Below are positions 56,355-64,000 of a stretch of DNA of 64,000 nucleotides, in pieces (the first letter of the stretch is position 1; the number at the start of each line of letters is the position of its first letter). Origin of the DNA: JACCZX01 sp963710675 (lineage in GTDB: Bacteria > Pseudomonadota > Gammaproteobacteria > Burkholderiales > Burkholderiaceae_F). The DNA is taken from assembly GCA_963710675.1 (NCBI GenBank), contig CAVQBE010000006.1:1-64000 (forward strand). The letters are read 5' to 3'. The position numbers were made by a program, and so were the translations under genes. The notes beneath the pieces are model-generated. The model did no database searches and was not told where the DNA came from. It saw only the letters and a program-made list of their open reading frames with translations.

Positions 56355-58017
56355 CTATACGTCGATCGCCGCAGTCGATTTCGCCTGCTGGCGCAACAAG
56401 AACTTCTGAATCTTGCCGGTCGATGTTTTCGGCAGCGCGCCAAAAACAATCCGCTTCGGTATTTTGAATCCGGCCAGATGCTTGCGGCAATGTTGCTGCA
56501 GCTCTTGTTCAGTCAGCTCCGTGCCGTCCTTCAGCTCTACAAATGCGCAGGGGACTTCGCCCCAACGCGGATCGGGCTGCGCAACCACTGCTGCCGCGAC
56601 GACTCCCGGATGTCGATACAACGCGTCTTCGACTTCGATCGAAGAAATGTTCTCGCCGCCAGAGATGATGATGTCCTTGCTGCGATCCTTGATGCGCAGA
56701 TAACCATCGGGCTGAACGACGGCGAGATCGCCCGTATGAAACCAGCCGCCACGAAACGCTTCTTCCGTCGCCGCGTCGTTCTTCAAATAGCCCTTCATCA
56801 TGATGTTGCCGCGAAACATGATTTCACCGATCGTTTCGCCGTCAGGTGGCACGGGCTGCATCGAATCGGGGTCTAGCACCGCCACCGCTTCTTCGAGCGT
56901 CGATCGCACGCCCTGGCGGCTGTTTTTCATCGCGCGCTCACCGACATCCAGCGTCGCCCATTCCGGCTGCTTCGCGCACACGGTGGCGGGACCATAAGTT
57001 TCAGTCAGTCCATACACGTGCGTCAGATCGAACCCGATTCGATCCATCCCTTCGATCATCGAAGCGGGCGGTGCGGCTGCCGCAACCATCGCGTGCACCT
57101 TGTGCGTGATGCCCTGCTTCATTTCGTCCGGCGCGCTGAACAAGCAGCGAATGCACGATCGGTGCTCCGCAATAGTGCGTGACCTTGTGCTCACGAATCG
57201 CGTCAAAGATTGCTTGTGCCTCGACCTTGCGCAGACAAACGTGGGTGCCGGCCATCGCCGCGATCGTCCACGGAAAACACCAGCCATTGCAGTGAAACAT
57301 CGGCAGCGTCCACAAATACACCGGATGCGGCGGCATCGCCCAGACCAGTACGTTCGACACAGCGTTGGTATAGGCGCCGCGGTGCGAGTAAACGACGCCT
57401 TTCGGATTGCCCGTCGTGCCCGAGGTGTAGTTCAAGGCGATCGCGTCCCATTCGTCGGCCGGCGCAGCCCATGCGTAATCGGCATTGCCTTCGGCCAGAA
57501 ACGCTTCGTAATCGACAACGCCAATCCGTTCACCGGGACCGTCGTACATCGGATCATCGACATCGATGATCAGCAACTTCGCGACTCGACATCCTTTAGC
57601 GCGGTCTTGATCGTCGGTGAGAACTCGCGGTCGGTGATCAGGACTTTAGCCTCGCCGTGATTCAGCTGAAACGCGATCGAGGCCGCATCAAGTCGAGTGT
57701 TCAGCGCATTGAGCACCGCTCCGGTCATCGGAATGCCAAAGTGCGCTTCGACCATCGCCGGCGTATTCGGCAGCATCACCGCAACCGTATCGCCGCGGCC
57801 CGATGCCCGCGCTGCGCGAGCGCGGACGCAAGCAGCCGGCAGCGGCGATACAACTCCGACCACGTCAGTCGCAGTGCATTCTTTCCGTGGCCGTGAACGA
57901 CGGCAGGTAACGCCGGGAAAACAGTCGCCGCGCGCTGCAGAAACGGCAGCGGCGACAGCGGTGCAAAGTTGGCCGGGTTGCTGAGTCGAGTCCGCTGTCG
58001 AATAGGTGGCGCTTCAT
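56355..58017 (-). CDS. Acyl-CoA synthetase (AMP-binding), frameshifted in several places
   Basis: About 550 residues, medium/long-chain acyl-CoA synthetase type. Pieces in order: FAPLSPLPFLQRAATVFPAL, GDTVAVMLPNTPAMVEAHFG, ALNYTSGTTGNPKGVVYSHR (AMP motif), HVYGLTETYGPAT, GWFHTGDLAVVQPDGYLRIK, KDIIISGGENISSIEVEDAL, and KTSTGKIQKFLLR with the catalytic lysine. The frame breaks near 57990, 57805, 57585 and 57145, each explained by one or two extra bases. The start is the ATG at 58017, which overlaps the deacetylase stop (ATGA). Probably feeds the enoyl-CoA hydratase pathway. Confidence 0.88.
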
Positions 58018-58940
58018 AGTCGCGCCAGCGCTTTGACGTGCGCAGCAGCGCTGCGGCCCAGCGCACTCAGGTTGTAGCCGCCCTCCAACGAACTGACGAT
58101 TCGCCCTTCCGCATGCTCATCGGCCACTTCCATCAGCCGCTCGGTGATGTACGTGTAATCGGCTTCGACCAGTCCCATCTGGCCAAGCCCATCCTCGCGA
58201 TGCGCGTCGAAGCCGGCTGAGATGAAAATCATCTGCGGCTCGAATTCGTTAAGCCGCGGTAACCACACTTCATCGACTACCTGCCTTGCCACACCGCCCT
58301 TGGTTCCGGCTGGAAGCGGCACGTTCACCATGTTTTTCGCAGGGTTGCCGGTGCCACTGTAGGGATAAAACGGATGCTGGAAAAAGCTGGCCATCAGCAC
58401 CTTCTCATCGTCCGCAAAAATCTCCTCGGTTCCATTGCCATGATGCACATCGAAATCGATGATCGCGACACGCTCGAAACCGAGCGCGTCCGACGCATGG
58501 CGCGCGCCGACAGCGATGCTGTTAAAGATGCAAAACCCCATCGCGGCGGATCTGCGCGCATGGTGTCCCGGCGGACGAACCGCGCAAAATGCATTGGCGA
58601 TCTCGCCTTTGGCAACGCGCTCGGCTGCGTCGACCACCGCGCCGGCTGCGCGCAACGCCGCATTCAGCGAATGCGAATTCATCGACGTATCGGGATCAAG
58701 CGGCCGATAACCCTCGGTCGGTACGCTAGACTGCAAGCGTGCAACGTAATCCGCGCTATGCGCGCGCTGCAACGCTTCAGTCGACGCCAGCGGCGCATCG
58801 AAATGCTTCAGATGCGGTGCGATGCCCGTCGAGATCAGATGATCCGAAATTGCGGCAAGCCGCTCGGGGCATTCCGGGTGCCACGATCCCATCTCGTGCT
58901 GCGAACAATCCCGATGCGTGAACAATCCAGTCTGCTGCAT
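58014..58940 (-). CDS. Histone deacetylase family protein (acetylpolyamine/acetoin-type)
   Basis: A 308-residue zinc amidohydrolase: SWHPECPERLAAI, the histidine pair in RPPGHHARRS, zinc ligands in DFDVHHGNGTEEIF and GFDAHREDGLGQM, and the tail SSLEGGYNLSALG. Bacterial members deacetylate polyamines or acetoin-type molecules. First gene of a leftward cluster with the acyl-CoA synthetase and enoyl-CoA hydratase. Confidence 0.92.
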   Translation of the reverse strand: MQQTGLFTHRDCSQHEMGSWHPECPERLAAISDHLISTGIAPHLKHFDAPLASTEALQRAHSADYVARLQSSVPTEGYRPLDPDTSMNSHSLNAALRAAGAVVDAAERVAKGEIANAFCAVRPPGHHARRSAAMGFCIFNSIAVGARHASDALGFERVAIIDFDVHHGNGTEEIFADDEKVLMASFFQHPFYPYSGTGNPAKNMVNVPLPAGTKGGVARQVVDEVWLPRLNEFEPQMIFISAGFDAHREDGLGQMGLVEADYTYITERLMEVADEHAEGRIVSSLEGGYNLSALGRSAAAHVKALARL

Positions 58941-58980
58941 TCTTCTTTCCTGAAACCAACGATGTCAGTGCCGTCGGGCC

Positions 58981-59035
58981 GCCCCAAGGCGCTGACGCGC
59001 CCCCTCGGGGGGCAGCGAACGGAGTGAGCGTGGGG
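58981..59035. repeat. GC-rich REP-like hairpin before moxR
   Basis: A palindromic CGCCCCCTCGGGGGGC stretch followed by GAACGGAGTGAGCGTGGGGGC, a pattern common between Burkholderiales genes. It fills the spacer between the divergent deacetylase and moxR, so it may bear on both promoters. Confidence 0.6.
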
Positions 59036-59046
59036 GCATCCATCCT

Positions 59047-59973
59047 ATGTTAGTGAAGTTTCGCGCGACCGCCACGCAGATCGGCCAGATCATCGTCGGC
59101 AAGACGCTGCAGATCCGGCAGAGCCTGACGTGCCTGCTGGCGGGCGGGCATCTGCTGATCGAAGACGCACCCGGCGTCGGCAAGACCACGATGGCGCATG
59201 CGATTGCGATTTCGATGGGGCTGCCGTTTCGGCGCATACAGTTCACCAGCGACCTGCTGCCGTCGGACGTGATCGGCGTTTCTGTTTACGAGCGCAACAG
59301 CGGGCAGTTCGTGTTCCATCCCGGGCCCGATATTTCACCGAAGTACTGCTGGCCGACGAGATCAACCGCGCCAGCCCGAAAACACAAAGCGCTCTGCTCG
59401 AAGCGATGGAGGAGAGTCAGGTTTCGGTCGACGGTTTGTCGCGTCCGCTGCCGAATCCGTTCTTCGTGATTGCGACACAAAATCCGCTGCACCAGGTTGG
59501 CACGTTTCCTCTGCCCGAGTCGCAGCTCGATCGTTTTCTGATGTGCATCAGCCTGGGTTACCCGGACCGAGCGGCCGAGCGCTCGTTACTTGTCCGGCGA
59601 AGCGCGGCGCGACATGCTGAAGTCGCTCGATGCCACCGCGCGTCCTGCCGATCTGCTGGCAGCGCAGGCGGAAGCCAAGAAGGTTTACGTGTCCGCTGCA
59701 CTGCTCGACTACATCCAGTCGTTGATTGCGCACACGCGCGCTTCGGGCAAATACGCGGAAGGATTGAGCCCGCGTGGTGGCCTCGCACTGCTCGCCGCAG
59801 CACGCGCGTGGGCGTGGCTCGACGGGCGTGAACACGTGATTCCCGAAGACGTGCAAAACATCATGCCGTGCGTAGCCGGGCATCGACTGCACGCGACCAG
59901 TCGCGAGACCGGCCGCGCGCTGCACGGCAAGGAGCTGGTGTCGCAGTTGATCGCCGCAGTGCCGGTACCCTAG
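59047..59973 (+). CDS. MoxR family AAA+ ATPase, frameshifted
   Basis: About 308 residues. Walker A GVGKTTMAHAIAISMGLP, Walker B LLADEINRASPKTQSALLEA, FFVIATQNPLHQVGTFPLPE and the lid region RASGKYAEGLSPRGGLALL. Frame breaks near 59330-59335 and 59588. MoxR ATPases assemble or activate partner proteins; here the partners are the DUF58 and TgpA proteins that follow. Confidence 0.88.
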
Positions 59974-59981
59974 CAATCCAA

Positions 59982-61006
59982 ATGAGTATCGCCGCCAACG
60001 CGGTGGTCGTGAAGATTGCTGACTGGATCGCCGGGCGACACGGCCCCGAGGCCGGCGACGTCCCGCTTGATCGGCGCCGCGTATACATCTTGCCTACCGG
60101 ACCGGGACTTGCTTTCGGCGTCGTTACGCTGATTCTGTCTGATCGGCTCGATCAACTACATGTTGCAGCTTGGTTATCTGCTGACTTTTCTGGTTGCGAG
60201 CATGGCAATCGTTGGCATGCACAACACGCACTCGAACCTTGCGCAGATCGTCGTGCGAGGCGTTCAGGTCGAGCCGGTCTACGCAGGTGACGTGGCCGCG
60301 TTTGAAATCAACGTGACCAATCCGACGACCGTCGATCGCTTTGCATTGCGGTTTTCCTTTGCGACGCCGTCGGAGCCCGGCCTGCCTTTCCGCCGCTTTT
60401 TCAGCAGAGCACCGCGCGAGCGCGAGCTTCCGACCATCTCGATTGAACTACCGGCGCGCGGTTTACGCACGGTCGCAGTGCCTTTGCCCGCGCCGATTCG
60501 AGGACGGCTGCCTGCGCCGCGCATCACACTTGAGACGCGCTATCCGTTCGGGCTATGGCGCGCGTGGGCATACTTCACGCCTGCCCTGACCGCGATGGTT
60601 TATCCGGCGCCGGAATTTGACGCGCCAGCGTTGCCGTTCACGGGCGCCGGGGTTGGCGAAGCCGCGGGCATGGCATCCAGTGGCGATGACTTCGCAGGGT
60701 GTGCGCCCTTATCAGCCTGGCGATGCGCAAAAGATGATCGCGTGGAAGCTTGCCGCGCGCTCCGACGAACTGTCGGTCAAGCAGTTTGAGGCGGCCGGCG
60801 GCGGCGAGTTGATGCTCGACTATGGCGAACTGCCAGAGGTGCTCGGCATCGAAGGGCGGCTTTCGCGCTTGACACGTTGGGTGCTCGATGCCGATGCTTC
60901 GCACATGCGTTACGGCTTGAAGCTTCCCGACGCGATGATTTTCATCGGCAGCGGTGCCGCGCATCGCGAGCACTGCCTGACGGCGCTTGCCGTTTGCATC
61001 GGGTAA
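59982..61006 (+). CDS. DUF58 (VWA-like) family protein, frameshifted
   Basis: About 340 residues. Two membrane helices near the N terminus (VYILPTGPGLAFGVVTLIL, then YLLTFLVASMAIVG), a beta-rich central part, and the C-terminal family motif VRPYQPGDAQKMIAWKLAA. Frame breaks at 60138 (extra T) and 60698-60700 (extra G). The gene starts 8 bp after moxR. Function unknown beyond the moxR partnership. Confidence 0.85.
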
Positions 61007-61012
61007 CGTCGG

Positions 61013-63095
61013 ATGTCCGCAGTTGCTCAGCCGGCCCTGACGCTGCGCGCCAAGCTTGCTCGCTTCTTCGCGCCACTTGCACTGCTGTTTGCGCCTCAGG
61101 TGTCGAGCGCGGCGCGCGAGCGGCGCGACATGCTGGTGCTGTTGCTCGCGGTCGCCTTCGTCGTCATCCCGCACTTCGAGCATCTGGTGTGGTGGGCGAC
61201 AGCAGTCCTCATATTGCTGCTCGTCTGGCGCGCATTCCTGACGGTGACGCAGCGACCGATACCAAGCCGCCTGTTGATGTTTCCGCTGTTGATCGCGGCC
61301 AGTGGCGCGGTCTATCTGCAATACAGCACGCTTGTTGGGCCAGCAGGCGGGCGTGACGTTCTTGCTGCTGCTAATGGCGTTGAAGTTGCTGGAGATGCGC
61401 GCGCGGCGCGACATCTTCGTCGTGATCTTCCTGTCGTTCTTCATTTTGTTAACGCAATTTCTAAACGGCCAGGAAATCCATGTCGCTGTGATGGCGCTGC
61501 TCGCGGTAACCGCTTTGTTCTTCGTATTGATCAGCGTGAACCTCGATGAAACCGACTTGCCTGCCGGGCGCAAATTCAAGATGGTCGGGTTGACGTTGCT
61601 GAAAGCGGTTCCGCTGACGGCCGTGTTGTTTGTGTTGTTCCCGCGAATCTCGGGCCCGCTGTGGGGAACACCGGGAGACTCTGCGAGCGGGCAATACCGG
61701 ACTGTCGAACTCAATGTCACCCGGGACGATCAGTAAGCTGCTCGAATCGCCCGAAATCGCATTTCGCGCCAAGTTCGACGGCGCCGCGCCCGAGCAACGA
61801 CAAGCTTTACTGGCGCGGTCCTGTGTTCGGAACGTTCAATGGTCGCGCGTGGACGCCGCTGCAGCAGCGCTCAGGCGACAGCAACGCTTCCGTCAATTCA
61901 AGGTGACGCGCGTTCGACAGTCGCTTACACGGTGACGCTGGAGCCGCATAACCGCGACTGGTTGTTTGCGCTTGACGCACCCGCAATGCTGCCGGTGACG
62001 AGCGAATTTACGCCGCGCATGACGCCCGATATGCGGATCGTCACCAACGACCTGGTTCGCCAGCGCTTGCGATACGAGATGCGCTCGTACACGACGTACC
62101 GCTTCAACGCCGACTCGAGCGCCGCTGAACGGCGAAATTGGCTGGACCTGCCGCCAACCTACAACCCGCGCACGCTGGAATTGGCCGAGGAAATTCGCTC
62201 GCGCTCGGGTAACGACGCGGACCGCGTACGCGCGACGCTTGAGCACCTGCGGCGCGGCGGTTACCAATACACGCTGTCTCCGCCGCGGCTGGGACGAAAT
62301 TCGATTGATGACTTTCTGTTCGACACGCGGCAAGGCTATTGCGAACACTATGCGTCCGCGTTCGTATTCCTGATGCGGGCACTGGATGTTCCGGCGCGCG
62401 TAGTTACTGGATATCAGGGCGGTGAACTAAACCCCGTCGATGGTTTTATGACGATCCGGCAATCCGATGCGCACGCTTGGTCCGAAGTATGGCTACAGGG
62501 TCGCGGCTGGGTGCGCGTCGATCCGACGGCGATCGTTGCGCCAATGCGCATCGATCAGGGTGCGAACGAAATCGCACGGCAGGCAGGCATCGTGCTACCC
62601 GGTGCCGGTAGCAGCTTTACCTGGCTGCGCTCGATACGGTTTAATTGGGAAGCGGTACAAAACTCATGGAACCAGTGGGTGCTGTCGTATTCGCAAGAGC
62701 GCCAGCGCGACCTGATCGGGCTGCTCGGCCTGACGCCAAATTGGGAGAGCCTCGCGCTTGTCATGGCCGTGCTGGTAGCGATCGTCCTTGCCGTGATGGC
62801 TGTCTTTTCTTTGCGTACCCGCATCGAACGCGATCCGCTTGGAGACGCTTTTCGCTTGATGCGCGAGCGGCTTGATCGAGCCGGTGTCAGTACGGCAGAG
62901 CATCTGGGCCCGCGAGCGTTATATGCGCGCAGCAAACGTATGCTCGCCCCGGTCGACGCCAAACGTGCACGCAAACTGCTATCGCGAATCGAGAGGATGC
63001 GCTATTCGAGAACGTCAGAGGGTGTCGCGCGCGCCGACATTCGGGCGCTGCGGCGCGCGATTCGCGAATTTCGACCGCGCAGCGTCGGGACATGA
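61013..63095 (+). CDS. TgpA/DUF3488 transglutaminase-like membrane protein, frameshifted
   Basis: About 690 residues. Several N-terminal helices (DUF3488), then a periplasmic transglutaminase core with Cys in RQGYCEHYASAF, His in SDAHAWSEVWL and Asp in RVDPTAIV, and a final helix (ALVMAVLVAIVLAVMAVF) with a C-terminal cytosolic tail. Breaks near 61334, 61688-61690, 61788-61790 and 61880-61885; each shifts the frame by +1. It ends the MoxR-DUF58-TgpA operon and precedes mltB by 7 bp. Confidence 0.88.
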
Positions 63096-63102
63096 CAGCC
63101 GC

Positions 63103-64000
63103 ATGAAGCATGAGCGACGCTCGATGCTGGCGGCGTTGGCGCTGATGTTGATCGCGCCTGCCGCGATGGCGGAAACACGAGCTCCGTATCTGCAGCGCGC
63201 GGATGTTCAGCAGTTTATCGACGAGCTGACGACCGAGCACGGCTTCGAGCGCCAGCGCATTGAGCGCTGGCTGAGTCAGGCGCGCTACTCGTCTGCGGTG
63301 GAGCGCTACATGCAGCCGCCGATCGCGTTCGGCCAGCGCAACTGGCTCGACTATCGCGCACGCTATCTGGACGAACCGCGCGTGCAGGCGGGCGCGGCGT
63401 TCGTGCGCAATCATCAGATGGCGATGGAACGGGCGCAGCGCGAGTTCGGCGTGCCCGCCGAAATCATCGCGGCGATCATCGGTGTCGAAACAAATTACGG
63501 CCGCATCACCGGCAACTTTCGCACGCTGGATGCGCTGGTTACGCTGTCGTTCGACTATATGCGGCGTGCCGAGTACTACCGGCAGCAGCTGACTGAATTT
63601 TTCCTGCTCGCACGCGAACAGAAGACTGACCCGCTAACCGTCAAGGGCTCGTTCGCAGGTGCGCTGGGTCTGCCGCAGTTCATGCCGGGATCGATCCGCC
63701 GCCACGCCGTCGATTTCGACGGCGATGGACGCGTCGATCTGGCCAACAGCGCCGCCGATGCGATCGGCTCCGTCGCAAGTTTTCTGGCTGCGCACGGATG
63801 GCAGCGCGACATGCCGATCGTGTTCGATGCGATCGCCGACGAAGCCACGGTCGACGCGCTCGGCCGAGGAATCAACGCCGTGGTGCACGTGGTCGGATGC
63901 ACTGGCAGCGGGTGTCGAAGGCGACGTGCCGTTGCCGCTCGATGCGCAAGTGCTGGTGATTGACCTTCCAATCGTCAATGGCAGTGAAGTCGAGCGTCTG
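63103..64000 (+). CDS. mltB: Lytic murein transglycosylase B, partial, one frameshift
   Basis: Signal peptide (MLAALALMLIAPAAMA) then the SLT2-type domain: VRNHQMAMERAQREFGVPAE, catalytic-type glutamate in IIGVETNYGRITGNF, and SFAGALGLPQFMPGSIRRHA plus the calcium-site-like DFDGDGRVDL. The frame breaks near 63885-63900 and continues as ALAAGVEGDVPLPLDAQVLV to the window edge. It cuts peptidoglycan glycan strands. The C terminus is outside the window. Confidence 0.9.

Noticed and set aside
60638..61720. 360-codon minus-strand frame across DUF58 and TgpA
   Set aside because: Low-complexity antisense translation; the plus-strand genes have recognisable motifs in sequence.
59047..63095. True decay of the MoxR-DUF58-TgpA operon into pseudogenes
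   Set aside because: Frame breaks are single-base +1 shifts with all catalytic motifs kept and no in-frame stops or large deletions; htpG and rimM show the same pattern.
1..64000. CRISPR arrays, insertion sequences, prophage or integron
   Set aside because: No regularly spaced direct repeats, transposase, integrase or phage structural genes were seen.

Overview
The window looks like a chromosomal stretch of a betaproteobacterium, most likely order Burkholderiales. The evidence is a high-GC sequence, the order rpsP-rimM-trmD-rplS next to a NUDIX hydrolase, a CobD/CbiB-like protein, rsgA, phhB, an M48 protease and orn, and GC-rich intergenic hairpins of the kind seen in that order. I see no phage, insertion sequence, CRISPR array or rRNA. 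One tRNA-Arg(CCT) is present. A family or genus cannot be assigned from the sequence alone.

Layout. 1-6.5 kb: 5' part of htpG, a cupin gene with a small interrupted partner, an MdlA/MdlB-type ABC exporter pair, a PhzF-family gene and a CopD-like membrane protein. 6.5-14.4 kb: parC and parE flanking a large PAS-GGDEF-EAL protein and a nested palindromic element. 14.5-24.8 kb: tRNA-Arg, AI-2E permease, orn, M48 protease, phhB, rsgA, a DUF2007 gene, CobD-like protein, NUDIX CoA pyrophosphatase, the ribosomal/tRNA modification operon rpsP-rimM-trmD-rplS, a TM2 protein and a radical SAM gene preceded by a perfect LexA box. 24.9-27.3 kb: rubrerythrin, Fe-S protein and DUF3501 triad. 27.5-35.8 kb: acyl-CoA dehydrogenase with etfBA, divergent putA, and a PYROXD2-like oxidoreductase. 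35.8-45.8 kb: an iron-binding periplasmic protein under a Fur box next to a fasciclin remnant; then one long leftward operon reading panB-like, GntR, branched-chain-type ABC transporter (five genes), phytanoyl-CoA dioxygenase, NlpC/P60; then a fatty acid hydroxylase. 46-50.2 kb: response regulator, prpE, YdcF-like and GlcG-like genes. 50.2-54.4 kb: MFS transporter, Lrp regulator and ornithine aminotransferase joined to an arginine-deiminase-like hydrolase. 54.5-58.9 kb: ClpX-like ATPase, enoyl-CoA hydratase, acyl-CoA synthetase and HDAC-like deacetylase. 59-64 kb: MoxR, DUF58, TgpA transglutaminase and the start of mltB.

Metabolic theme. Several genes fit amino and fatty acid catabolism feeding electrons to ETF: acyl-CoA dehydrogenase, etfAB, enoyl-CoA hydratase, acyl-CoA synthetase and prpE. 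The arginine/ornithine/proline route is represented by a CtlX-like hydrolase, rocD and putA.

Data quality. About a dozen genes are broken by frameshifts, and nearly all can be repaired by removing single extra bases. They are densest at 0.3-0.55 kb and 56-64 kb. This one-directional pattern points to sequencing insertions more than decay, so these genes are annotated as CDS with the break positions noted. The best candidates for new biology are the LexA-controlled radical SAM enzyme, the PanB homologue that has lost two metal ligands inside a transporter operon, and the ClpX-like ATPase lacking the zinc domain and with altered pore and ClpP-contact loops.
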